NCBI GenBank assembly: GCA_937775205.1
Contig: CALKBX010000005.1
Span: 124,001-188,000, forward strand
Origin: an uncultured Verrucomicrobiae bacterium
Lineage (GTDB): Bacteria > Verrucomicrobiota > Verrucomicrobiia > Limisphaerales > UBA1100
Length of the DNA: 64,000 bases
Direction: 5' to 3'
Shown: one piece after another, positions 26,318 to 34,504 of the stretch
How the letters are laid out: every line of letters begins with the position of its first letter
How positions within the stretch are numbered: position 1 is the first letter of the stretch
Program-made: the position numbers and the translations under genes
Notes under the pieces: model-generated
What the model was told of the DNA's origin: nothing
What the model saw: the letters and a program-made list of their open reading frames with translations, nothing else
Databases searched by the model: none

Positions 26318-27043
26318 TTAACGTCCTCCTCTGCCGCCGCCTCTGCCTCCCATCATTCCCCGCATCATGTTCCGAACACGTTCTTCTTGGCTGCCGCCCA
26401 TTTGCTCCATCTGTGCCTTTTGTTCGTCCGTCATCATCCCCATGAATTTTTCTCTACTTGAATTTCCGATCTCTCGCATTTTCTCCATTTTTTCTTCGCG
26501 GCTCATTTCTTGGTTGCTCCAAAGCTCACCCATCTTTTTGCGCAGTTCTGAACCTTCTCCCCAAGATTCGGTTACAAAGGCCCGCATCTCTTCCGCTTGG
26601 GCGTTGGTGATTCCGAGCTGCTGTCGGAAGCTGGGCCGGCCAAATTCCTTATCCACTCCCTCTGCCATAAAGTTGGAGATGGCAGGTAGTGCCTCTTCGC
26701 CGGCGTCCACAAGGCTTTCAAAATAATGGATCACCCGCTTTTGCGATTCCACGTCTGCGCCGTCAGCACCATCGGCGGATAGTTGGTCAATTAAATCCGC
26801 AGGGTCAGTCACTACGCCGCGCACCCTTATACTGGATTCACTGAGGACCATTGCGGACTGCGAATTGGCTTTGGCCCGCAAATCCACAATCTCTTTGCGG
26901 AGCTTGGCTAGGTCCTCGGCGTTGGTGTCTTCTTCAGAATCCTTTCGCTCTTGGACCTTGTTTTTTGAGGATGAGCTGGCGACCAAGACGGTAATTGCCG
27001 AGCTCACCACCATGGCTACGATGATGGCTATAACTGTTTTCAT
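26318..27043 (-). CDS. Membrane-anchored protein, paralogue D (N-terminal-half type)
   Basis: A 241-residue protein: membrane helix (KTVIAIIVAMVVSSAITVLV), then coiled coil (NAEDLAKLRKEIVDLRAK), then KRVIHYFESLVDAGEEALPAI. The last third is Met/Gln/Glu-rich and ends in a GGRGGGRGGR tail. The first two elements match paralogues A and B. The LRLGLL module found there is in the next gene (25096-26265), 52 bases downstream. A ribosome binding site AGGAA precedes the ATG. It is likely co-transcribed with paralogue C. Confidence 0.72.
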   Translation of the reverse strand: MKTVIAIIVAMVVSSAITVLVASSSSKNKVQERKDSEEDTNAEDLAKLRKEIVDLRAKANSQSAMVLSESSIRVRGVVTDPADLIDQLSADGADGADVESQKRVIHYFESLVDAGEEALPAISNFMAEGVDKEFGRPSFRQQLGITNAQAEEMRAFVTESWGEGSELRKKMGELWSNQEMSREEKMEKMREIGNSSREKFMGMMTDEQKAQMEQMGGSQEERVRNMMRGMMGGRGGGRGGR

Positions 27044-27046
27044 AAA

Positions 27047-27092
27047 TTTATTCCTGCCTCTATGACGCTTCGAATGGCGAAGCGTTACAAAG
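27047..27092. repeat. 46-base repeat with ACGCTTCG hairpin, copy 1
   Basis: It is identical to 32423-32468 except for one base. It contains an 8-bp perfect stem (ACGCTTCG / CGAAGCGT) with a 5-base loop. On the minus strand its end includes the GCAGGAAT that serves as ribosome binding site for the 26318-27043 gene. Confidence 0.85.
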
Positions 27093-27101
27093 AAAAAACG
27101 G

Positions 27102-28304
27102 CTATATTGGGGCTATGATCGTGCGGATTGCACGGCGGGCTCCGTCGCAGCGCGGTGAGGCGCCGCGTAGTTTGGCGATCATTCCGGGCAGTTTTTCCAG
27201 CAGGAAATCGACTTCCGCGGCGGTGGAATAATGGCTAAGGCTCAGCCGCACCGAGCCGAGCGCGTGCTCGGGCGAAACCCCCATCGCGGTCAGCACGTGG
27301 CTGGGCGCCAGTGAACCGGTGGTGCACGCTGAGCCGCTGCTGGCGCAAATACCTTCGCGATCGAGCAGCAACAAAATCGCCTCCGCCTCGCAATTGGCAA
27401 AACTCAGGTTGCTGGTGTTCAGCAAACGCGGCTCGCGCGCGCCATTACGCGTGACGCCTTCGATGCTGCTCATAATGCCTTCTTCCATCCGATCGCGCAA
27501 AGTGCGGATGCGGTCGGCGTCATTTTCCAAGCTCTTCATCGCCAGCTCTGCTGCGCGACCGAAGGCGGCGATTTGCGCGACATTCTCCGTGCCGCCGCGT
27601 CGGCCGCTTTCCTGTCCGCCGCCCATGACGTACGGCTGCCACGGCGTACCTCGTCGCACGTACAATAGCCCGATGCCTTTGGGCGCGTGCAGTTTGTGGG
27701 CCGAGAGCGAAAGGAAATCCACGCCCATCGCTTTGACATCGAGCTTCAACTTGCCGGGCGTCTGCACGGCGTCGGTATGAAAAAGCACATTTTTTGCACG
27801 ACACATTGCGGCGATTTCTTCGATGGGAAAAATCACGCCCGTTTCGTTGTTGGCCAGCATCACCGTGACGGCTGCAGTATCTTCGCGGATGGCTTCGTGC
27901 AGTTCGTGCACATCCAGTTGGCCCGCGCGATCCACCGGCAGCCACGTGACTTCGCCGCCGCGTTTCTCGAATGCTTCACCAAACTTCAAATTGGCCGAGT
28001 GCTCCACCGCCGTGGTGACGAGGTGCCGCTTGCCCGGTCGCGTGAGCAAAGCGCTGTTGAGCGCGGCATTGCTGCTCTCGGTGCCGCAACTGGTGAAAAT
28101 GATTTCGCGCGGATCGGCATTGATCAGCGCCGCCACCTGTTCGCGCGCAGCATCCACCGCCCCCACCAGCCGATTGCCAAAAGTATACGCACTGGAAGGA
28201 TTGCCCCATTGCTCCGTGAGAAACGGCAGCATCGCCTCCAACACCTCCGGCGCTACACGCGTGGTGGCATTGTTATCAAAATAATAAACCGTTTCTTCAC
28301 TCAT
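27102..28304 (-). CDS. Cysteine desulfurase (NifS/IscS family)
   Basis: A 400-residue PLP enzyme that takes sulfur from cysteine for Fe-S clusters and thio-cofactors. VYYFDNNATTRVAPEV is the classic start. SCGTESSNAALNSAL and VEHSAN line the PLP site, the Schiff-base lysine is in SAHKLHAPKG, and the catalytic cysteine is in ASSGSACTTGS. The C-terminal 40 residues (KLRGASPRCDGARRAIRT) extend past the usual end. It has no isc neighbours, but its products would be needed by complex I genes 6 kb away. Confidence 0.94.
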   Translation of the reverse strand: MSEETVYYFDNNATTRVAPEVLEAMLPFLTEQWGNPSSAYTFGNRLVGAVDAAREQVAALINADPREIIFTSCGTESSNAALNSALLTRPGKRHLVTTAVEHSANLKFGEAFEKRGGEVTWLPVDRAGQLDVHELHEAIREDTAAVTVMLANNETGVIFPIEEIAAMCRAKNVLFHTDAVQTPGKLKLDVKAMGVDFLSLSAHKLHAPKGIGLLYVRRGTPWQPYVMGGGQESGRRGGTENVAQIAAFGRAAELAMKSLENDADRIRTLRDRMEEGIMSSIEGVTRNGAREPRLLNTSNLSFANCEAEAILLLLDREGICASSGSACTTGSLAPSHVLTAMGVSPEHALGSVRLSLSHYSTAAEVDFLLEKLPGMIAKLRGASPRCDGARRAIRTIIAPI

Positions 28305-28436
28305 TCGTCACTCATCAATTCAGCCGCGAACACATCGCGGGGGAACGGCGAGTTAAACAGCTTTTCCACGCTAAAATCAAAGCTTTTTCTTGTGGAGACC
28401 CACCGCGCGCGGTAAATTGACAGCCAATCCAACGGT

Positions 28437-30454
28437 ATGAAGGCAGCACTTATTTTCGGAATCGTAGCCATGGCCGCGCTGGGCGGTTGGGGCTGGAAAG
28501 CCACTCAAGCCAAACACACCGCGCTGCCACAGCCCAAACCCGCCGAGCCGCTGTGCGAACTGTGCGTTTCCCCCGGCAGCCGCGCGTCGCTCCTGCTGGC
28601 ACAGCCTTCCTTCATCGCCAATCCCGCTCCGCTCACCGAGGCCGCCATCGCCACCGCGCTCAGCGAAAAAATCATCGGCCCCGATCTTGCGCTGGAAGAG
28701 GTGCGCGTCTTCAACGAAACCCGCGTGCCCGATATGCCCCGCGTCCGCACCGCCGCCGAGTGGCAAGCCAAGGCCGCCCAAATGCGCAAGGACGTCCTCG
28801 ACAAAGTCATCTTCCGCGGCAGCGCGGCGGCTTGGCGCAACACCCCGCTCAAGATTCAGTGGGGCGACACCCTCGAGAACCTCCCCGGCTATCGCATCAA
28901 GAAACTGAAGTTTGAGGCCTTGCCCGGCTGGTGGATTCCCGCGCTCCTTTACGAGCCACTCAACCTCAAGGGCAAAGTGCCCGTGGTGATGAACGTCAAC
29001 GGCCACGCCCGTACGGGTAAGGCGACGGACGGCAAACAACTCCGCTGCATCAACCTCGTCAAGCGCGGCATGATTGTGCTCAACCCCGAGTGGATTGGCA
29101 TGGGCCAGTTCGCCAATCGCATGGGGCATTATCAAATGAACCAGCTCGACCTCTGCGGCTCCTCCGGCATCGCGCCGTTTTACCTGAACATGAGCAAAGG
29201 CCTCGATGTATTGCTCGCCCATCCCAATGCCGACCCAAAACGCGTGGCGGTGGCCGGCCTTTCCGGTGGTGGTTGGCAGACCATTTTCATCAGCTCACTC
29301 GACGAACGCGTCACGCTCGCCAATCCCGTGGCCGGCTATTCCAGTTTCAAAACCCGCGCGCGCCACGGCAAGGATCTCGGTGATTCCGAGCAAACCCCAA
29401 ACGACCTTGCGCTTTACGCCGACTACACCCACCTCACCGCCATGCTCGCCAACCGCGCCGCGTTGCTAACCAACAACGCTTACGACGCCTGCTGCTTCAC
29501 CGCCGGCCACGCACTCCCGCCGCTCATCGAGGCCGCCGCGCCCATCTTCAGCCTGCACGGCCGCCGCGATTTCCTGCGCACGCATATTAATTTCAAACCC
29601 GGTACCCACAACTTCGGCGTCGACAACCGCCAGCAACTCTATCGCTTCATCGGCGACGTGTTTTATCCCGGCGTCAAAGATTTCAACCGCAACGAAATCC
29701 CCAGTGAAAAAGAATTAAAAACCTACGACGAACTTATCGTCCCCTTGCCCAAGGACAACCACTCCTTCAACACCCTCGCGCTGGGGCTCATGAAAAACCT
29801 GCCTAAACCCCAAACCGTCACCGAAGCTGAGCAACGCGCCAATCTCCTGAAAATCATCCACGCCAAAAACTACAAAGCGAAGGCAAAGGAAATTGAAGCG
29901 AAGGCGAAGGCGGCATCGACGGCGTGGCGCATTACCAATTCCAAATCGGCAACGATTGGACCGTGCCCGGCACTGTCTTCACGCCCGCCAATCCCAAAGG
30001 CACCACCCTCCTCATCGCCGACGCCGGTCGCAAAAAACAAGCGGCTAACGTGAAGGCGTTGCTCGCCGAGAGCCAACGCGTCATCGCCTTCGACCCCTTC
30101 TTCTTCGGCGAATCCAAAATCAAGAGCCGCGATTATCTCCACGTTATTTTGATGCACGCCGTCGGCGAGCGCGCCCTCGGTGTTCAATCCGGCCAAATCA
30201 CCGCCCTTGCCAACTGGGCCAAAAACGAATTCGGCGGCGAAGTGAATCTCAATTCAATCGGCCCCCGCCTCAGCGTGGCCGCGCGCTTGGCAGCAGTCCA
30301 AACCAAAGCCATCGCCTCTCTCGAATTGGAATACCCGATGAAAAGCCTCAAAGAAGTCATCACGGGAAACAAAGGTGCCAACCATTTGCCCGAAATGATG
30401 TGCCACGGCTTGCTCGAACATTTTGATTTGAAACAAATCGAGGCGCTCAAATAA
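28437..30454 (+). CDS. Two-domain alpha/beta hydrolase (acetylxylan-esterase-like), frameshifted near 29905
   Basis: About 672 residues across two frames. The first starts with a membrane or signal helix (ALIFGIVAMAALGGWGW). It has a central hydrolase domain with VVMNVNGHARTGKA, nucleophile elbow VAGLSGGGWQ and a late HNFG histidine. Homology is lost after EAKAKAAST. The other frame supplies a second, smaller domain from HYQFQIGNDWTVPGTVF to LKQIEALK. Adding one G in AAGGCGGC at about 29903-29911 restores KGGIDGVAHYQF. PVC genomes carry such exported esterase-like proteins in polysaccharide-use regions. Confidence 0.78.
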
Positions 30455-30456
30455 CA

Positions 30457-30508
30457 GACACGGATTTCACGGATGAACACGGATACATTCATCCGTGAAA
30501 TCCGTGTC
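30457..30508. repeat. Perfect 20-bp inverted repeat
   Basis: The arms 30457-30476 and 30489-30508 are exact reverse complements around a 12-base loop. The arm begins GACACGGAT, resembling the ends of the AACACAGAT family. It sits 3 bases after the hydrolase stop codon. A run of A follows on the plus strand rather than T, so it is not a standard terminator. Confidence 0.85.
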
Positions 30509-30555
30509 AAAAAAAAACCTGCGAATCACCAGCCAAGTTTGTCGTCCAACACACC

Positions 30556-31767
30556 ATGAAATTTGGAACCCTATTTCTGTTCGCAACGCTGTTGGCCGTA
30601 CCCACGGCTGAGGCGGCGAAGCGTCTGCGCGATTTTGAGAAGCCGCCGCATAATTACTGGCAGCGCGCGCCGCAGGATCGGTTCACCAAGATCAAGACCG
30701 CGCTGGAAACCGGCAAGCTGCCGCTCAATCGTACCAGCGAAAAGGCATTTGTCGTCAGCCTGCTTGCGGCGCTGGAGATTTCGCCCGCCACGCAGACGCT
30801 CGTGTATTCCACCACCAGCCTGCAGCTCAGCCGCATCTCGCCGCGCAATCCGCGTGCGCTTTATTTTAATGAGGACGTCTACGTCGGTTGGGTGCCGCGC
30901 GGGCAGATTGAGATTGCGTCCATCGACCCCGCGCTCGGCGGAATATTTTATATTTTCAATATCCCGCGCGCAAGCGCGCCCATCCGCATCGAGCGCAGCG
31001 CGCGATGTTTCAATTGCCACGCGGAATTTGAAAATGGTCGCGTGCCCGGGTTGCTGCTCAAATCCGTGGTGCCCGGGCCGGGCGGCGGCAGCTTGGAATC
31101 CTTTCACGGCGACATCACCGGCCACAGCATTCCGCTCAAGGATCGTTTCGGCGGCTGGCACCTCACCGGCAAACACGGCATCACCGAGCATTGGGGAAAC
31201 ATGGTCGGCACGCTCTCGACCGCAGGCCTTAAAAAATACGCCAACCCGCCCGGTCGGCAATTCCGTTGGGAAACTTATCCCGTCTCCACCAGCGATGTGC
31301 TTGCGCATTTGCTGCATGAGCACCAAGTCGGCTTCGTCAACCGCGCAGTGAAAGCTACCTACGACACCCGCGCCGCGCTGGCCGCCGGCGACGCCCAGGC
31401 GATGATCGCGAAACATGCCGCCGTTCTCACGCGCTATTTGTTATTTGCCGATGAGGCGAAATTTCCAGCCGGCGGCATCGGCGGCGATGCGTTATTGAAA
31501 AAAGATTTTGCAGCCCGCGCGCGCCGCACAAAGACCGGCCTGTCCCTGCGCGATTTAGATTTGCGCACACGAATATTCAAGCATCGCTGCAGCTATATGA
31601 TCCACAGTGCCGCCTTCACAGGCTTGCCCGCGCCGTTGAAGCAGCAAGTCTTCACAAGCCTTCGCGAGGCATTGAATCCCGCTAAACCGCATCCCGCCTC
31701 CGCGCATTTACCTGCCGCCGAAAAGCGCGCCATCGCCGCCATTCTTACAGCGACGAAGGTTTGGTAA
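30556..31767 (+). CDS. Secreted protein with one CxxCH haem motif
   Basis: A 403-residue protein with a signal peptide (GTLFLFATLLAVPTAEA) and one CFNCHAE site near residue 153. No other cytochrome-c signature such as a distal Met loop was recognised. NYWQRAPQDRFTKI near the N terminus and LTGKHGITEHWGNMVG near residue 205 seem diagnostic of a PVC hypothetical family. A covalently attached haem in the periplasm is likely; the partner and reaction are unknown. It does not form an obvious operon with the neighbouring hydrolase. Confidence 0.75.
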   Translation: MKFGTLFLFATLLAVPTAEAAKRLRDFEKPPHNYWQRAPQDRFTKIKTALETGKLPLNRTSEKAFVVSLLAALEISPATQTLVYSTTSLQLSRISPRNPRALYFNEDVYVGWVPRGQIEIASIDPALGGIFYIFNIPRASAPIRIERSARCFNCHAEFENGRVPGLLLKSVVPGPGGGSLESFHGDITGHSIPLKDRFGGWHLTGKHGITEHWGNMVGTLSTAGLKKYANPPGRQFRWETYPVSTSDVLAHLLHEHQVGFVNRAVKATYDTRAALAAGDAQAMIAKHAAVLTRYLLFADEAKFPAGGIGGDALLKKDFAARARRTKTGLSLRDLDLRTRIFKHRCSYMIHSAAFTGLPAPLKQQVFTSLREALNPAKPHPASAHLPAAEKRAIAAILTATKVW

Positions 31768-31785
31768 CATAGCAACCAAACCAAT

Positions 31786-31887
31786 TCACCACAGAGGGCA
31801 CAAAGGTTTGATATGGTAGGGCTGTTTCTCCGAAACCGCCGTGGCGCGCTCGAAGAGCACGCCCTACCTCTCTGTGTCTCTGTGGTG
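31786..31887. repeat. CACCACAGAGG-type hairpin repeat, interrupted by another element
   Basis: The outer ends TCACCACAGAG and CTCTGTGGTGA are inverted repeats of the same family as 48655-48708 and 57137-57203. A 54-base element of a different family lies inside, at 31815-31868, so the outer element appears to have been there first. Confidence 0.75.
31815..31868. repeat. GGTAGGGC-type 54-base element, copy 1
   Basis: It starts GGTAGGGC and ends GCCCTACC, with an inner TTTCTCCGAAA palindrome. It matches 46451-46504 at all but three positions. It is nested in a CACCACAGAGG-type element. Confidence 0.85.
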
Positions 31888-31923
31888 AAAAAATGGGACG
31901 AGGTGGAACTTGTCCCTCCCAAC

Positions 31924-31947
31924 AAAAAAGGCGCCCGAAGGCGCCTT
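31924..31947 (-). terminator. Intrinsic terminator (UUCG tetraloop) of the rhodanese gene
   Basis: On the minus strand, AAGGCGCC-TTCG-GGCGCCTT forms an 8-bp stem followed by T-rich sequence, 25 bases beyond the rhodanese stop codon. It has the same tetraloop design as the terminator at 25057-25080. Confidence 0.85.
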
Positions 31948-31971
31948 GTGATTTTTTGTGTTCGGAAAGGA

Positions 31972-32358
31972 TTAGTTCTTTTCGAGTTTCTTGCCGGCTT
32001 TGATCCAGCCGCCGAGGCCGGCGGACAGGTGCTTCACGTTTTTGAAGCCCAGATCCGCTGCCACCGATGCGCCGCGCTTGTAGGCGCTGCAGGTCGGGCC
32101 GCCGCAGTAAGCAACCACGAGGACGTCTTTGTCGGATTTTTCCAATTGCTTGGCCAAATCTTTCGCGCCCTTGAAGGCCACCGCGCCGGGGATGTGGCCG
32201 CGTTTGGTGAATGACTTCGCGCCGTTCACGTCGATGACGACTACCTTGCCGGCCTTGATGGCTTTTTCGAGGTCGCCGATGCTGATGTCCGGGTATTCAC
32301 CGGCCTGCACGTTCACCGCGAGAACCGCGATTGCAATGAGAGCTAACAGTTTTTTCAT
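31972..32358 (-). CDS. Exported single-domain rhodanese-like protein
   Basis: A 128-residue protein: signal peptide (KKLLALIAIAVLAVNVQAG), then one rhodanese domain. VVVIDVNGAKSFTKRGHIPGA is the N-terminal half. The active-site loop is VAYCGGPTCSAYKRG, with a sulfur-accepting Cys, and LSAGLGGWIKAGK closes the domain. It may be a periplasmic sulfur-transfer or redox protein. It is followed by its own terminator and preceded by a 46-base repeat about 65 bases upstream. Confidence 0.9.
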   Translation of the reverse strand: MKKLLALIAIAVLAVNVQAGEYPDISIGDLEKAIKAGKVVVIDVNGAKSFTKRGHIPGAVAFKGAKDLAKQLEKSDKDVLVVAYCGGPTCSAYKRGASVAADLGFKNVKHLSAGLGGWIKAGKKLEKN

Positions 32359-32422
32359 ATCTTATTTATTTGGTTTTCAGTGGGTTCCCGGACGCTTGTA
32401 GTTATAGCCGCATCCGGATTTA

Positions 32423-32468
32423 TTTATTCCTGCTTCTATGACGCTTCGAATGGCGAAGCGTTACAAAG
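32423..32468. repeat. 46-base repeat with ACGCTTCG hairpin, copy 2
   Basis: It is one base different from 27047-27092. The hairpin ACGCTTCG / CGAAGCGT is intact. Both copies lie upstream of minus-strand genes, here the rhodanese gene. Confidence 0.85.
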
Positions 32469-32517
32469 GTCAAGTTGGACTTGCCGAGCAGCCTAATCAT
32501 TCACGCCAAATGCGCAA

Positions 32518-32640
32518 CCCTTTTTCACTGGCCTCGGTCGAGGCGACCTCACGGCGGTGATCGGCGACAACGCCGCACTGCGCCCGAAATGTTCGCGCGC
32601 AGAGATTTTGAAGGAAGTGGCAGAGTGGCAGAAGGGTTGA
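32518..32640 (+). pseudogene. Possible remnant of an unknown gene's 3' end
   Basis: One plus-strand frame reads PFFTGLGRGDLTAVIGDN, then a short helix ending EILKEVAEWQKG before a stop. The first part recalls a PVC secreted-protein motif, but no start and no upstream homology are seen. It may be a decayed gene end or chance. Confidence 0.25.
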
Positions 32641-32670
32641 TTACGGTGCTAATTCGTGTAAGTTGCAGGT

Positions 32671-32904
32671 ATGGAAGCGACTGTGGAAAGTTTGGAGGAA
32701 CAAGCGCTGGCCCTGCCGGTGAAAGATCGACTTCGCTTAGCGAATACCATGTTGAAAAGTGCGCCATCGCCTGGGCAAGACTTGACTGAAGAGGAATGGG
32801 GGGGCGAGTTGAAGCGGCGTGCGGATGAAATTGATTCAGGGGAAGTGGTATGTCGCAAATGGGATGAGATCCGCGAGGAAGTTAATGAGCGCTTCAGTCA
32901 ATGA
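32671..32904 (+). CDS. Addiction-module component (antitoxin-like, TIGR02574 type)
   Basis: A 77-residue acidic helical protein: VESLEEQALALPVKDRLRLA, then TEEEWGGELKRRADEIDSG, and a final EIREEVNERFS. This matches the 'putative addiction module component' family, usually paired with a RelE/ParE toxin. Here no RelE/ParE gene follows. Its stop overlaps the start of a HAD phosphatase gene by ATGA, so the two are translationally coupled. Whether it works as an antitoxin, or as a regulator of the HAD protein, is unknown. Confidence 0.8.
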   Translation: MEATVESLEEQALALPVKDRLRLANTMLKSAPSPGQDLTEEEWGGELKRRADEIDSGEVVCRKWDEIREEVNERFSQ

Positions 32905-33404
32905 TCATCTACGATTTTGATCAGACCATTCCATCGAGCCACATTTTTCACGCCACCGGGGGAGCGGCGGAAGTGGGTGAGTTTGAAGATGATTTTTTCA
33001 TTGATGCGTTTGGTGGGGAAGAAAGAATACTCCGACTTCAAGCTCACTTTTTCAGGTTGAAAAAACGTGGAATTGAATTACTCATTTTGTCGCACGGATG
33101 GAGTGGAGTGATAATAGAATCGCTGGCACGCGTAGAGTTAAGCGAGTTTTTCGCGAGTGATACAATCTTCGGCAACGACAGTGATTTGATGACTCAAAAT
33201 CGTGGTGAAAAGCAGCCAGCAATCCAAGAGTTGATGCGAGATCGACACCTTCAATTTGAGCAAGTGCTGTTCGTGGATGATGACTGGATGGTGGTCGAGC
33301 AGTGCAAAAACAGTGAAACCTGTCGGACGCTCCACGTGGAGGCCGAGGCCGGCCTTACAGAAAATGAACTGATCACAATCGAAAACGCGTTTAGCCCGAG
33401 CTAA
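32901..33404 (+). CDS. HAD-superfamily phosphatase-like protein
   Basis: A 167-residue protein with all four HAD motifs: motif I DFDQT (nucleophile and acid/base Asp), motif II LILSHGW, a Lys in RGEKQP, and motif IV VDDDW. It should be a Mg2+-dependent phosphohydrolase or transferase, without a large cap domain. It overlaps the antitoxin-like gene by 4 bases (ATGA). Its stop codon overlaps the stop of convergent trpS. The substrate is unknown; nucleotide, sugar phosphate or protein are all possible. Confidence 0.8.
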   Translation: MIIYDFDQTIPSSHIFHATGGAAEVGEFEDDFFIDAFGGEERILRLQAHFFRLKKRGIELLILSHGWSGVIIESLARVELSEFFASDTIFGNDSDLMTQNRGEKQPAIQELMRDRHLQFEQVLFVDDDWMVVEQCKNSETCRTLHVEAEAGLTENELITIENAFSPS

Positions 33405-34366
33405 CTCAACCCACAGTTTTTCTTTGCGCGATCAAGGACGGTGGTGGCGAGGGCGCGGGCTTTTTGGGCGCTTTCTTTGAGGACTTGGTTTACGTGGTCG
33501 AGGTTGTTTTCGAGTTCGGCGCGTTGGGCCCGGGCTTTTTCAAAGTAATTCCAGTAGTGCTCGAAGAGGGTTTTTTTGAGGTCGCCGTAGCCGAGGCCGC
33601 CTTCACGCAATTTATTTTCTGTTTCGCTGGCGACATTTTCCGGGGCGAAGAGTTTCAATAACTGGATGGCGATGTTTTGGTTGGCGTCGGGTTTGGGTTC
33701 TTCGGGGGGGCGGCTGTCCATGACGAGGCGCATGATTTTTTTGCGCAGGGGTTTTTCGTCGCCGAAAATCTCGATGGTGTTGTCGTAGCTTTTGCTCATC
33801 TTTTGGCCGTCGGTGCCCGGGACGGCGGCGACTTCGGCGCGGATGCGGGGTTCGGGCAGCACGAAGGTTTCGCCGTATTGCATGTTGAATTTCACGGCGA
33901 TGTCGCGCGTGACTTCGACGTGTTGTTTTTGGTCGCGCCCGACGGGGACGATGTTGCTGTCGTAGATCAAAATATCGGCGGCCATCAGCACGGGGTAGGC
34001 GAAGAGGCCGTGGTTGGGCTTGAGGCCTTTGGCGAGTTTGTCTTTGTAGCTGTGGCAGTTTTCGAGCATCGGCATGGGGGTGAGGGTGGTGAGCAACCAC
34101 GTGAGCTCGGTGACCTCCGGCACATCGCTTTGCTTGAAAAACACGGCTTTTGCGGGGTCGAGGCCGCAGGCGAGGAAATCGAGGGCGACGTCCATTGTGT
34201 TTTTGCGGCGTTGCTCGGCGTCGAAGAGGGAGGTCATCGAGTGGTAATCCGCGATGAAATAGTAGGCCTCGCCTTCGTTTTGCAATTCCATTGCGGGCTG
34301 CATCATGCCGAAATAATTGCCGATGTGCAGCGCGCCGGAGGGTTGGATGCCGGATAAAATTCGCAT
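33401..34366 (-). CDS. trpS: Tryptophanyl-tRNA synthetase
   Basis: A 321-residue class I synthetase charging tRNA-Trp. The start is at MRILSGIQPSGALHIGNY, the conserved N terminus with the HIGH-type HIGN. The frame is open 48 codons further but without homology. The KMSKS loop is intact (GQKMSKSYDN). A specificity-region motif reads ADILIYDSNIVPVGRDQ. It is divergent from the nuo operon and convergent with the HAD gene, sharing stop-codon bases. Confidence 0.96.
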   Translation of the reverse strand: MRILSGIQPSGALHIGNYFGMMQPAMELQNEGEAYYFIADYHSMTSLFDAEQRRKNTMDVALDFLACGLDPAKAVFFKQSDVPEVTELTWLLTTLTPMPMLENCHSYKDKLAKGLKPNHGLFAYPVLMAADILIYDSNIVPVGRDQKQHVEVTRDIAVKFNMQYGETFVLPEPRIRAEVAAVPGTDGQKMSKSYDNTIEIFGDEKPLRKKIMRLVMDSRPPEEPKPDANQNIAIQLLKLFAPENVASETENKLREGGLGYGDLKKTLFEHYWNYFEKARAQRAELENNLDHVNQVLKESAQKARALATTVLDRAKKNCGLS

Positions 34367-34504
34367 AGCGCGGAAGGTAACAGGGTGGGGCGGGGGGTTC
34401 AAGCGGTTCGAGTGGGTTGGATGGGTTGGGAACAAATCGGGCTTTTCATTTTGGGGCGGCGTGCTACAAACAGCGCGTCTGCAAGGGCGGACACGACCCA
34501 AGGG

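Noticed and set aside
32475-32789. 104-codon plus-strand frame upstream of the addiction-module gene
   Set aside because: No family resemblance, and it overlaps the supported 32671 gene in another frame.
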